A stretch of DNA of 64,000 nt from Myxococcales bacterium (lineage in GTDB: Bacteria; Myxococcota_A; Polyangia; Polyangiales; Polyangiaceae). Of the stretch, positions 16,521 through 24,170 are shown in pieces (position 1 is the first letter of the stretch; the number at the start of each line of letters is the position of its first letter). The position numbers and the translations under genes were made by a program. The stretch is taken from the NCBI GenBank assembly GCA_016191785.1, contig JACPVJ010000126.1, positions 1 to 64,000 of the forward strand. The letters are read 5' to 3'. The notes beneath the pieces are model-generated. The model had not been told where the DNA came from. It saw only the letters and a list, made by a program, of their open reading frames with translations, and made no database searches.

Positions 16521-17302
16521 TGGCCAAGCTCGTCGAAAACGCAGATGACGGCCTGTGGGTCCACCGCGACGATGCGGGGATTGCGGCCGTGGTCGAGGCG
16601 GGCCTCGCGCGGGCCAAGGCCCAGGACTGGGCGAGCGGCACGAGCGGGGACCGCGAGCGTGCGCTTCGCGGCGTGCTCATCGAGACCGCCCGTTGCATGG
16701 GCGAGCTCGCCGGCAAGAAGACGGCCGTCGTGCCGCTCACCGTCGACGACAAGGAAATCGGCAAGGTCGCCTACGTGCACCCGGCTCCGGTGGCCGGTGC
16801 GACTGCGGAGCGCCAGCGCGCGGCCGTCGTGCTCTATCGCTCTGTCGAGCTCATCGCCGAAGGCAACCGCCGCGGGCTCGGATTCGCGACCATCGAGACC
16901 AAGACCGACGCGGGCGCCTGGCCCATCGTGGCCGTTGCGGCCGTCGTCTCGATCGGCCAGGCGGCGGCAATCGGCTACGTCGCCTTCCAGGCGGCGCAGG
17001 TCATCGACCGCCAGCTCCAGCGACGGCATGACCTCAAGGTGCTTTTGGCCGAGCACGCCAAGGAGCTCGAGCTGGTGAGCAAGCACGTCGAGCGCGAGAA
17101 GCTCGCGGGTAAGCCCTTGCCGCTCGACGACGCCACCAAGGCATCGCTCAACGCGACCATCAAGCGGCAGAACGATATCGCCGCAAAGCAGCAAGGCCCG
17201 CTCTCGAGCGGCCTTCCCAACGTCGACGCCGCCGCGGGCGGCTTCGGTCTCGGAGCCGTGCTCGCGCTCGGTGCCGTGGCCTGGTTCTGGTTCAGCAAGT
17301 GA
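16520..17302 (+). CDS. membrane protein with internal and C-terminal spans
   Basis: 260 residues, ATG overlapping the previous stop. Hydrophobic span at about 133-158 (WPIVAVAAVVSIGQAAAIGY) and a C-terminal span at about 238-258 (GLGAVLALGAVAWFWF) ending in SK. A charged helix of 70 residues lies between them, giving a hairpin topology. No family recognised. Its place between the LysM protein and the capsid candidate fits a virion membrane protein. Confidence 0.65.
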   Translation: MAKLVENADDGLWVHRDDAGIAAVVEAGLARAKAQDWASGTSGDRERALRGVLIETARCMGELAGKKTAVVPLTVDDKEIGKVAYVHPAPVAGATAERQRAAVVLYRSVELIAEGNRRGLGFATIETKTDAGAWPIVAVAAVVSIGQAAAIGYVAFQAAQVIDRQLQRRHDLKVLLAEHAKELELVSKHVEREKLAGKPLPLDDATKASLNATIKRQNDIAAKQQGPLSSGLPNVDAAAGGFGLGAVLALGAVAWFWFSK

Positions 17303-17309
17303 GAAAAAC

Positions 17310-17783
17310 ATGAAAATCAGCAAAGAGAAGTGGGCAGCGATGAAGAGCCGGGCCCGCGGCGCCGGTCGCCGCTTCGCCGGAGGCGCGAAGGGTTCGGCGA
17401 TCGAGGGCGGAATCGGCGTGGTGGGCTACTTCGCCCACCGCACGGCGAGCGAGAAAATCGGCTTCGTCGGGTCGAAGTGGTGGGCCGGTCCGGCCGCGAT
17501 GGCGGTGCTCGGTCACGTCATGAAGAAGAAGGCCAAAACCGCGAACATCGGCACGGCGCTCCTCGGCGCGGCCGGCTACGCGGGCGCCATGGGCTACTCG
17601 CTGACCAAGGCCGGCGAGACGACCAAGGGCCTCCAGAGTCCGGGCGAGGTCGGCGCTCTCCAGAGCGGCTACGGCTATCTCCCCGACACCGGCCCCACCG
17701 ACTCGGCGCCCGGCACGAGCGCCTACGACGAGGTGACCGGCTACGAGGACGAAGAAGACATCAGCTCGGCCATGGGTCTCTGA
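17310..17783 (+). CDS. glycine/alanine-rich membrane protein
   Basis: 157 residues. Start at ATG 17310 with a GTGAGAAA leader. A basic N-terminus (KISKEKWAAMKSRARGAGRR) precedes three weak hydrophobic stretches rich in Gly and Ala (about 35-47, 58-70, 80-100) and a hydrophilic acidic tail. Gly/Ala-rich small membrane proteins of this type are frequent in internal-membrane phages. Function otherwise unknown. Confidence 0.6.
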   Translation: MKISKEKWAAMKSRARGAGRRFAGGAKGSAIEGGIGVVGYFAHRTASEKIGFVGSKWWAGPAAMAVLGHVMKKKAKTANIGTALLGAAGYAGAMGYSLTKAGETTKGLQSPGEVGALQSGYGYLPDTGPTDSAPGTSAYDEVTGYEDEEDISSAMGL

Positions 17784-17824
17784 CCGGCCGCGAAACCGCA
17801 ACCTGACGAGAAGAGAGAAAACCC

Positions 17825-18643
17825 ATGTTCCAGACTGCACGAGAGAAACTGCTCAAGACGTACGAGAAGGCGAAGGCCGACTACGTCGCGAACACCCTGC
17901 CCTACCACTCCACCCGGGCCATCAAGTTCGACGTGGTCGACGTGGACCCGGGCCCGAACATCGCTTACGCGGTGGCGCGGGCAAACCAGGTGCTGACCTT
18001 CTTCGACTATGGAGTGGGCAGCCCCATCGCCCTCGGCGGATTCAGCGGTCCGGCCACCGAGGCCGAGACCAACCTGGCGAGCGCCAAGAGCACCAACGGC
18101 TCGAGCGACTTCGTGATCGAGGGCGTGGGCTTCGGCTGTCGCGGCGCGCGCGTCGTGTCGACGGACCCGGAAACGTCGCCGACCGACAAAGACGTGGTGG
18201 ACGCCCTCGACGGCATCAACCCCGTTTTCGACCCGGCGGCCATCATCGTTCCGGCCCAGGTCCAAAGCCCCTTCAACCTCGAGAACGGGATGTTCCAGGC
18301 GCTCCTGGGCTACCTGTCCTTGGAGTTCGAGTGGGACCGCTCGCGCACCGAGAAGCTCGGCGTGGTCGATCTGCTTCCGCAGGCCGGCGCCTCGAGCTAC
18401 CTCCGGGCCAACGGTGAGCCGGCGAGCGACAACCGCTACCGGATTCCCGAGGGCTACATCTGGCGCCGCGACGGGCAGCCGGACTCGGAGTTCATCGCAC
18501 GCGTCCGGCTCAACGCCCCGCTGGTGGTCCCCGTCTCCCTGAGCACGGATGCCGAAGGCGCGCTCATCACCCCGAGCGCGATCTATCTGGACGTCACCAT
18601 GCGTCTCTTCGGCCTGCAGCTCCGCTTGCCGAGCGCCAACTGA
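17825..18643 (+). CDS. candidate major capsid protein
   Basis: 272 residues with a strong GAGAAGAGAG ribosome-binding site and a 41-base leader, unlike the overlapping neighbours. The sequence is beta-rich with many Pro/Gly turns, has an amphipathic N-terminal helix (residues 1-25), and lacks Cys clusters except one Cys. The gene is followed by a strong hairpin, as expected for a highly expressed coat gene. The size equals that of PM2-type double jelly-roll capsid proteins (about 270 residues). No sequence homology could be asserted; assignment rests on size, composition, position and expression signals. Confidence 0.5.
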   Translation: MFQTAREKLLKTYEKAKADYVANTLPYHSTRAIKFDVVDVDPGPNIAYAVARANQVLTFFDYGVGSPIALGGFSGPATEAETNLASAKSTNGSSDFVIEGVGFGCRGARVVSTDPETSPTDKDVVDALDGINPVFDPAAIIVPAQVQSPFNLENGMFQALLGYLSLEFEWDRSRTEKLGVVDLLPQAGASSYLRANGEPASDNRYRIPEGYIWRRDGQPDSEFIARVRLNAPLVVPVSLSTDAEGALITPSAIYLDVTMRLFGLQLRLPSAN

Positions 18644-18655
18644 GCTCGTCCACGA

Positions 18656-18701
18656 GCTCGGGCGCGCGCCCAAAACCCAAGTCCCAAGCGCGCGCCCGAG
18701 C
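18656..18701 (+). terminator. strong hairpin after the capsid candidate
   Basis: Perfect 14-bp arms GCTCGGGCGCGCGC (18656-18669) and GCGCGCGCCCGAGC (18688-18701) around an 18-base loop. A mixed T/C tract follows (TTCTCTCCCCCTTTC). It may end or stall transcription, or protect the upstream mRNA, raising capsid expression over downstream genes. Confidence 0.65.
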
Positions 18702-18741
18702 CGTGGCGTTCTCTCCCCCTTTCTGCCTGCCCAGGTGACCC

Positions 18742-19209
18742 ATGCAACGACACACCGAACAACTCGCCGCCGTGGCGCCGCTCACCTGGGAGGTCCAGGC
18801 GTCGCTCGGCGGCACGGTGCTCCAGACCGGGCGCATCCCGCTCGACTTCCGGGGACCGGTCGAAATCGTCGGCTTCTATCCGTCCGTCATCGCCACCTCG
18901 GCGGCGCTCGGGCTGCTGACGCCGACCCTCGACGATATCCTCGTCTTGCTCGACGCGAACAACCAGGAGCGCTTCACCAACCGTCTCGAGCAGACGACCG
19001 CCGCCGCCACCGGCGCCGGCTTCGTGACGCTCGGCGCTCTCGGCTCGGAGCGCGCCGCGCGCTTCGTGGACATCAAGATTCGCAACGCGCGCCCTGACGT
19101 GGGCGTGCAATTCCGGTGGAAGCGTGACCCGTCCGGTGGAGCCATCTTCCAGGATGCGCTCATCGGCCTGGCGTTCTTCGCCCGCTACATCGATGAGGTG
19201 CCGTCGTGA
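18742..19209 (+). CDS. beta-rich structural candidate
   Basis: 155 residues from ATG, without a clear Shine-Dalgarno sequence. Alternating hydrophobic pattern throughout (WEVQASLGGTVLQTGRIPLD, FRGPVEIVGFYPSV), typical of a beta-sandwich, ending FARYIDEV. Lies directly after the capsid candidate; could be a second capsid, penton or spike-base protein. The next gene's GTG overlaps its stop. Confidence 0.55.
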   Translation: MQRHTEQLAAVAPLTWEVQASLGGTVLQTGRIPLDFRGPVEIVGFYPSVIATSAALGLLTPTLDDILVLLDANNQERFTNRLEQTTAAATGAGFVTLGALGSERAARFVDIKIRNARPDVGVQFRWKRDPSGGAIFQDALIGLAFFARYIDEVPS

Positions 19210-19697
19210 GCTATCGAGCCCCCAGCCGGCCCTACCGGACGCCCTACGGCGGTCTCGGAGTCGTCGCTGACCAAAACGCCACCGGAAACGTAAGCTGTGG
19301 AGCCGGCGGCACCTACGCGGACGGAAACACCCTCACCGTCGCCGGCATCGTCTTCGAGGTGGACCTGTCGCCCGGAGATGGCGTGGCCCCCGGTAACGTC
19401 GCGGTGGTCTTCGCCGCCGGTGCGACCGCGCAGCAGGTTCGCGCCGCACTCCTGGCGGCCATGCAGAGCCCGGCCTTCCCGTTCGCGGCGAGCGCCGGAG
19501 ACTTCGATACCGTCGTGAACCTCCGCATGCGCACGCCGGGCCCGGGTGACCCCATCGTAGGGACCGGCGGCTTCGGGGTGGGCCTGGCGGGCTTCACCGG
19601 CGGGGCGCTCGGCACCGGGCACCCCGCCCGCTTCGGCCCGGTGCGCGCCATGGTGCCGAGCCAACCGGAAGAGCTCCGCGCGCCGCCCATCGGGTGA
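19206..19697 (+). CDS. Gly-rich beta-structured virion candidate
   Basis: 163 residues, GTG start overlapping the preceding stop. Gly/Ala/Val-rich with repeated short strands (TLTVAGIVFEVDLSPGDG, NVAVVFAAGA) like phage spike or tail-tube-like beta domains. A glycine-rich stretch at 120-140 is flexible. No family recognised. No tail genes are near, so a capsid spike is the more likely role. Confidence 0.5.
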   Translation: MSYRAPSRPYRTPYGGLGVVADQNATGNVSCGAGGTYADGNTLTVAGIVFEVDLSPGDGVAPGNVAVVFAAGATAQQVRAALLAAMQSPAFPFAASAGDFDTVVNLRMRTPGPGDPIVGTGGFGVGLAGFTGGALGTGHPARFGPVRAMVPSQPEELRAPPIG

Positions 19698-19701
19698 GCC
19701 C

Positions 19702-20364
19702 ATGGCGGTTCCGCTCCGACAAGGCGTCCCGAACTTCGCCAAGCTCGAGCCCCGCGAGCTGCCCGGCGAGATTCCGTCCGTCTGCGTCATGCTGTCGCAG
19801 GACCCGGCGAGCGATGCTCGCTGGCGCCTGCGGCTCATGGTGCAGACGGAGGGCAACCACGCCGAGCTCGGGCAGATGGTCACCGCCGCGCCCTCGGCGG
19901 GGGCCTCGCCGAGCCGCGTGGTGCTCGAGGCAACCTGCCCGGGCGCCATCGGCTGGGCGGTCATCGCGGAGCACTTCGACGGAACCCCGGGCGGCTCCGA
20001 GCTCTTGGATATCGCCGCAAGCCGGTGCTGCGGTGACTCCGGGGTGCAACCGCTCGAGGGCTTCTCGATCGGGTCGGCTCTCGCAACGCGAGCCTTCGGG
20101 ACCTACGCGCCGGGCGATGACGTGGCCGGTGTGCTCTCAGTGCCAGCGGGAGAAGAGGTCATCGGGATTGCGGCGTTCGCGGCGGCGGGCACAGCGACCG
20201 CGACGGTGCAGATTGCCGGCGATACGCCTGTGCCGGTGCCGGACGGCGGCGCGCTCGAGCTCGACCCGCCGCTTGACCCGCGCACGCACGCAGGAACGCT
20301 GCGCGGGCCGGTGGCGATCACGTTCACGGACTGTGAGGGCTTCGCGGTCGAGGTGCTTCGGTGA
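19702..20364 (+). CDS. beta-rich virion candidate
   Basis: 220 residues. ATG four bases after the previous stop. Two probable beta domains, about 20-110 and 115-220, with four Cys (CPGAIG, CCGDSG). Composition is that of an extracellular or virion protein. No family recognised; the neighbouring GTG overlaps the stop. Confidence 0.5.
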   Translation: MAVPLRQGVPNFAKLEPRELPGEIPSVCVMLSQDPASDARWRLRLMVQTEGNHAELGQMVTAAPSAGASPSRVVLEATCPGAIGWAVIAEHFDGTPGGSELLDIAASRCCGDSGVQPLEGFSIGSALATRAFGTYAPGDDVAGVLSVPAGEEVIGIAAFAAAGTATATVQIAGDTPVPVPDGGALELDPPLDPRTHAGTLRGPVAITFTDCEGFAVEVLR

Positions 20365-20774
20365 GTCGGTTTTCGACGGCACCCAAGCCGTTCTTTCTGC
20401 GCTGGTCCGTGTGGCGCTACTCGACGGCGGCCCGTGACCTCTACGCGCAGCGCAACGGCTATCAGGTCTATTCGGGATTCTCCGGCGGACTCGAGACCGG
20501 ATACTGGAAGCTGCCGTTTCCGCTGCGCGCCGTGGAGTGGTCGCTGACTGCGACGGGTTTCGCTCACACTCAGCCAGTGGTCTTCCGGCTCTACCGGGCG
20601 AGCAACACCGTGCTGGTGGACACTCTGACTCATACCGTTGGGACCTCTCTGATCGTGCGCCCCATCAGCGAGCTACTCGCCGCGGACGAAAACATCTGCG
20701 TCCGCGTCATCGACCCGGGCCAAGGTGCCGACTACCAGACGAGCATTGAGCTCATGCTGCGGGGGTGGATGTGA
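20361..20774 (+). CDS. aromatic-rich virion candidate
   Basis: 137 residues, GTG start overlapping the previous stop. Rich in Trp, Tyr and Phe (FFLRWSVWRYSTAARDLY), then beta strands to the end (MLRGWM). Might contact a receptor or a membrane. No family recognised. Confidence 0.5.
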   Translation: MSRFSTAPKPFFLRWSVWRYSTAARDLYAQRNGYQVYSGFSGGLETGYWKLPFPLRAVEWSLTATGFAHTQPVVFRLYRASNTVLVDTLTHTVGTSLIVRPISELLAADENICVRVIDPGQGADYQTSIELMLRGWM

Positions 20775-20953
20775 GTCCCTTTCGCACGCTGCCGGCCGGC
20801 GCAGTGGAAATCCCAAAGCACAACGAGGGGCTTGCGGTGCTGCCCCTGCACGCTGCCGAGGACTGGCTCAAGCTCTTGCGCCTGGTCGTGGAGCTCGACG
20901 CCCGCGTGAGGGCGCTCGAAACCGCCCAAACGCCCAAAGAGGCGACCCGGTGA
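20771..20953 (+). CDS. short protein sharing an N-terminal motif with the transglycosylase
   Basis: 60 residues, GTG start overlapping the previous stop. It begins SPFRTLPAGAVEIP; the next product begins TYAWRTLPSGAVEVD. The shared RTLP(A/S)GAVE(I/V) segment occurs at the same place in both. The rest is one amphipathic helix (LKLLRLVVELDARVRALE), possibly a coiled coil. Function unknown. Confidence 0.55.
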   Translation: MSPFRTLPAGAVEIPKHNEGLAVLPLHAAEDWLKLLRLVVELDARVRALETAQTPKEATR

Positions 20954-21558
20954 CCTACGCCTGGCGCACCCTCCCGAGCGGCGCCGTCGAGGTGGACGGC
21001 AAGCTTCCCGAGCTCGACCCGTCGAGCCTCGCCGTGCTCCGCGCGCGCGTCATGCGCTGGCGCGCTCTCGCCGAGAAGCACTCGGCCCGCACCGGTGTTC
21101 CGGTCGCCTGGATTCTCGGAGTCATCTTCGCCGAGACCGGCGGAGTGCCTACCCTGACCTCGCCGAAAGGCGCCTACGGGCTCATGCAGGTGATGCCGTT
21201 CAACTGGGGCGGACGCACCCGCGAGCAGATGGCCGACCCCGACACCAACATCACCGTTGGCTCGAACATCCTCGCCGGGCACGTCAAGCGCATGGGCCGC
21301 GACTTGCCCAAGGTCGCGAGCGGCTACAACGGCGGCGCCGAGCGCAATGGAGCGCCGCACCCGAGCACCAAGAGCCCGTGGGGGATGGTGGAAAACAAGG
21401 GCTACATTTCCAAGGTAGTCGCGGCGGCAAACTCCACCCTGCGCGAGCTCGCCGAACCCCCAAAAGCGGGAGCCCCGGCGGCCCCGGGGCAAGCGACGAC
21501 GACCGAGGAGCTTCTGACCATGAGTCTGCTCGCGTGGAAGGTGCTCAAGTGGATGTGA
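20950..21558 (+). CDS. lytic transglycosylase (SLT domain) with hydrophobic C-terminus
   Basis: 202 residues, GTG start overlapping the previous stop. Catalytic Glu62 lies in IFAETGG, followed by GLMQVMP (77-83) and SGYNGG near 133, the three signatures of the family-1 SLT fold. It cleaves the MurNAc-GlcNAc bond of peptidoglycan. The N-terminal RTLPSGAVE motif matches the preceding gene. The C-terminus LLTMSLLAWKVLKWM is an amphipathic/hydrophobic helix. The lack of a signal peptide and these tags suggest a virion-bound entry enzyme. Confidence 0.88.
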   Translation: MTYAWRTLPSGAVEVDGKLPELDPSSLAVLRARVMRWRALAEKHSARTGVPVAWILGVIFAETGGVPTLTSPKGAYGLMQVMPFNWGGRTREQMADPDTNITVGSNILAGHVKRMGRDLPKVASGYNGGAERNGAPHPSTKSPWGMVENKGYISKVVAAANSTLRELAEPPKAGAPAAPGQATTTEELLTMSLLAWKVLKWM

Positions 21559-21827
21559 CCCCCGCTTCCGCGCTTCACCCCGAGCTCGACCAGCGCTTGG
21601 CGCGCCTCGAGGCGGTGACCGGCCAGGTCTTCGAGCTCGTCAGGGCGTGGGCGGACGAAGCGCAAGCGCTCCGCGAGCGTCAGCTTCGCGTCGAGCGCGA
21701 GCTCGCCGAAGAACGCGAGCGCGCGCGCCGACTCTCTCAGCGCCTCGCGCGCGTCGAGCGCGAGGCGGACACCCCGACCGAGCCGAGCGGGCTCGCGCCA
21801 CTGCCGGACCCGGAGCACGTCACGTGA
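21555..21827 (+). CDS. coiled-coil protein
   Basis: 90 residues, GTG start overlapping the transglycosylase stop. Heptad-like helix from about 10 to 75 (LDQRLARLEAVTGQVFELV, then ERERARRLSQRLARVERE). No membrane segment. It may pair with the following N-anchored coiled-coil protein. Confidence 0.55.
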   Translation: MTPASALHPELDQRLARLEAVTGQVFELVRAWADEAQALRERQLRVERELAEERERARRLSQRLARVEREADTPTEPSGLAPLPDPEHVT

Positions 21828-22181
21828 ATGGACCCCGCAACGTACCTGATAGCCAACTGGGGAATCCCCGGGGCCCTGGTGGTGGCGGTGTCGATCTGGG
21901 CAGTCCGCAACCAGCGCACGCTCGAGGCGGGGACGGCGGAGCACGCCAAGAAGACGCTCGAGCTCCAGGCGGCGCACGCGGCCAAGCTCGAGGCGGCGGC
22001 GGCGGAAGCGAAGGCGGAGCGGGAGCGGCTACTGGCCAAGCTCGAGGCGGAGCACGCGGCGCGTCTCTCGGACGCCCAAGCGAACACCCGTGCGCTTCTC
22101 GACCTGAACGAACAGGTCCACGCGACGGTGGACCAGCTCTCGGAGCTGGCCGAGCGCCTGAGCGCTCGCCCGAGGAGCTAG
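21828..22181 (+). CDS. N-anchored coiled-coil membrane protein (possible spanin/holin accessory)
   Basis: 117 residues, ATG immediately after the previous stop. One membrane helix at about 8-26 (IANWGIPGALVVAVSIWAV) is followed by a long charged coiled coil (LEAAAAEAKAERERLLAK). This topology resembles inner-membrane spanin subunits and some virion assembly proteins. The gene lies among peptidoglycan-active genes. The role is inferred from topology only. Confidence 0.55.
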   Translation: MDPATYLIANWGIPGALVVAVSIWAVRNQRTLEAGTAEHAKKTLELQAAHAAKLEAAAAEAKAERERLLAKLEAEHAARLSDAQANTRALLDLNEQVHATVDQLSELAERLSARPRS

Positions 22182-22216
22182 CGGCGGAGTTCGACGACGA
22201 CGCGAGCCCCACCGGA

Positions 22217-22309
22217 GTGATCGAGCGAGCGCAGCTCGAGGCCCGCGCCGCGCTCGACAGCCAGCGCGCGCGCCTGGCCGAGCTCTGCGCGCGCTACTGC
22301 GAGGATTGA
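22217..22309 (+). CDS. very short ORF with uncertain start
   Basis: An open frame ends at 22309, where its stop overlaps the ATG of the next gene. No ATG, GTG or TTG lies near the upstream stop; the first usable start is GTG at 22217, giving about 30 helical residues (IERAQLEARAALDSQRARLAE). Codon style fits the element. The frame is open further upstream, so an unusual start is possible. Confidence 0.3.
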   Translation: MIERAQLEARAALDSQRARLAELCARYCED

Positions 22310-22668
22310 TGGCCTTCTACGACGCGCCCCGCTCCTGGTACTTCCACGACCTGTGGAAGCGCACGCTCTCGACCTGGGGAGGCGGGCAGAGCTGGACGCG
22401 CGTCGACCTGTCGCGCCCCGGGCCGACGCTCGATTACCCGGACTTCGCCAAGGCGGAGACGGACGGCAACATCGTCACGCTCGCGGCGCACGGTCAGACG
22501 GGCATCGCGCGGCGCTTTCGCTGGAACGGCTCCGCGTGGGTGCTCGAGGCGCAACGCTCGACCGGCGACACCGGCGCTTTGCCCGAGGGCACGGCCGCCG
22601 CGAGTGACGGCTGGGTGCTCGTACCGGCGCTCGTCGCGGCGCTCATCTTCTGGGACGTGGTTCGGTGA
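22309..22668 (+). CDS. small protein with C-terminal membrane anchor
   Basis: 119 residues. ATG 22309 overlaps the previous stop; TTG at 22306 is less likely. The N-terminal 90 residues look soluble and aromatic-rich (FYDAPRSWYFHDLWK). The C-terminal segment WVLVPALVAALIFWDVV is a membrane helix. Tail-anchored topology as in several others here. Function unknown. Confidence 0.55.
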   Translation: MAFYDAPRSWYFHDLWKRTLSTWGGGQSWTRVDLSRPGPTLDYPDFAKAETDGNIVTLAAHGQTGIARRFRWNGSAWVLEAQRSTGDTGALPEGTAAASDGWVLVPALVAALIFWDVVR

Positions 22669-22672
22669 AGTG

Positions 22673-22879
22673 ATGGGAAGCTATCGCGTGGCCGTGAGCA
22701 AGAGCCCGGTAGGCCCGTGGCGAGAAGTCATGCGCATACCGGCTGACGACACGGACAACATGGCAGCATGGCCAGCCAAGGGCCGCTGGAACCGCTGGGC
22801 CGAGCTCCACTGCGAAGTGATGGGCGCGGCGTGGAAAGCGGCCGGCTGGGAAATCCGGCTCTCGCGGCACTCCCTATGA
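22673..22879 (+). CDS. small protein, unknown
   Basis: 68 residues, ATG with GTGAAG upstream. Trp-rich (GPWREVMRIP, WPAKGRWNRWAELH). No motif recognised. The next ATG overlaps its stop. Confidence 0.45.
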   Translation: MGSYRVAVSKSPVGPWREVMRIPADDTDNMAAWPAKGRWNRWAELHCEVMGAAWKAAGWEIRLSRHSL

Positions 22880-23460
22880 AAACCCTCGGCTCGGCCATCC
22901 TCGCCGCGACCCTGGCCGAGCTCGCCGGGACGGGCGGCAAGCCGAGCGCCGCGCGAATCGCGGCCTACTTCGCGCCCTGCGAGCGAAACGGAAAGCCCCT
23001 CGGTCTGAAGGCTGGCAACTGGTGCGCGGCGGGCGCCTGCTTCGTCGCGATGCAGACCGTCAAGACAGACCAGCTCGAGCGCGCCGGCCTGCCCCATCGC
23101 TACCGCGCCGCCGGCCTCGAGCTCGAGGAGGACGCGAAGCGCCTCGGTGCCTGGCGCCCGGTCGCCGAGCTCCGCGCCGGACGGGCGACGCTTGCCCCCG
23201 GTGACCTGCTCATCCTGTCGCGCGGCTCCGAGAGCTGGCAGAGGCACGTTGCCCGCGTCGAGCGGTGCGAGGGCTCGCGCGTGGTGACCATCGACGCCAA
23301 CGGCCCGGGCGGCGGCTGGGCGCGCGTCACGCGCGAGCTCGGCGTGACGAGCCTGCTCGGAGCGATCGCCCTGCCGGACTCGCCGCCGGCGGCGCACGGC
23401 GGAGGCGAAGACCTCGCGGCAATCGCGGTGCTCGGCGCCCTCGCTTTTGCCCTGGCTTGA
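22876..23460 (+). CDS. amidase-like (CHAP/NlpC-type) protein with C-terminal hydrophobic anchor
   Basis: 194 residues, ATG overlapping the previous stop. Cys50 (GNWCAAGACFVAM), His124 (WQRHVARVE) and Asn142 (IDANG) match the Cys-His-Asn order of papain-like peptidoglycan amidases/endopeptidases. The C-terminus EDLAAIAVLGALAFALA is nearly the same kind of tag as that of the LysM protein (acidic pair, then Leu/Ala/Gly). It would cut the peptide part of peptidoglycan. Anchored form suggests a virion or lysis role. Confidence 0.7.
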   Translation: MKTLGSAILAATLAELAGTGGKPSAARIAAYFAPCERNGKPLGLKAGNWCAAGACFVAMQTVKTDQLERAGLPHRYRAAGLELEEDAKRLGAWRPVAELRAGRATLAPGDLLILSRGSESWQRHVARVERCEGSRVVTIDANGPGGGWARVTRELGVTSLLGAIALPDSPPAAHGGGEDLAAIAVLGALAFALA

Positions 23461-23518
23461 GCCAGTCGTGCCACAGTGCATTTGCACTCGGGCAAGCGCC
23501 GGGTGTATGGGAAAGAAG

Positions 23519-23562
23519 TGGGCCCCGCGGTGCTGGAAACACCCGGGGCCGTGACCCGAAAC
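23519..23562 (+). terminator. GC-rich hairpin between amidase and lipoprotein genes
   Basis: GGCCCCG and CGGGGCC arms flank a loop containing GGAAAC. There is no T tract, so it may be a weak terminator or an attenuator that isolates the lipoprotein gene from the late operon. Nothing else was seen in this 124-base gap except a GAAAGG ribosome-binding site. Confidence 0.4.
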
Positions 23563-23584
23563 CTTCTGAAGAAAGGTCCGAGCG

Positions 23585-24154
23585 ATGGGGAAACTAGCAC
23601 AGGGGACGATGGCGGCGGCGCTCTTGGTGGCGCTCGCCTGCTCGAGCACGAGCACCAACGAAGGCGCTTCGACGGGCGGCGGCGGTAGCTCCGGAGCCGG
23701 CGGCGGTTCGGCGGGGGCGAGCGGCGGGAGCGCGGGAGCGGGCGGGGCCTCGATCGGCGGGGCGAGCTCGGGCGGCTCGGGCGCCGGGAGCGCGCTCATC
23801 TGGTGCACCGAGGTCAAGGACTGCACCGCGCTCTGCGGAGCGCTGAAACCCATCTGCAATGCGGGAGACCCCTGCACCTGTAGCACCCCAGACTGTGAGC
23901 CCGGAAAGGTTGACGTGTGCCCTTCGGCGATGACGTGCAACAAGGGTTCGAGCTGTGTTCCCGATGGCACCATCCCACTCGAGGATTTCTGCTCCTGGCC
24001 AAGCAAGCGGTGTGTATCGGGGCTCATCTGCGGCGCGACCAACCTTCTTCCCAAGGACGGCGGAAGCTTCGAGTTTCGCTGCCGAAAACCCTGCGACCCG
24101 GCCAAGCCGCCGCCCGGCTGCTCGTGTGACAGCGTGTACAGGTGGTGCAAGTGA
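23585..24154 (+). CDS. Gly-rich Cys-rich lipoprotein (probable cargo gene)
   Basis: 189 residues. The signal peptide ends in the lipobox LVALACSS. Residues about 25-70 are GGSAGASGG-type repeats, then a Cys-rich domain with about 16 Cys (CTEVKDCTALCGALKPICN and others), disulfide-bonded in style. The architecture equals host lipoproteins such as the one at 58634-59566, so it was probably taken from a host. It sits apart from the virion block at the right end, as lysogenic-conversion genes do. It may alter the cell surface. Confidence 0.7.
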   Translation: MGKLAQGTMAAALLVALACSSTSTNEGASTGGGGSSGAGGGSAGASGGSAGAGGASIGGASSGGSGAGSALIWCTEVKDCTALCGALKPICNAGDPCTCSTPDCEPGKVDVCPSAMTCNKGSSCVPDGTIPLEDFCSWPSKRCVSGLICGATNLLPKDGGSFEFRCRKPCDPAKPPPGCSCDSVYRWCK

Positions 24155-24170
24155 CCCTCCCCCTCACGTC

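Noticed and set aside
15009-24154. Element A as an ordinary tailed prophage or its remnant
   Set aside because: No portal, terminase, tape measure, sheath or tail-fibre pattern was seen, and the membrane-protein set is unlike tailed phages. Profile searches could still change this.
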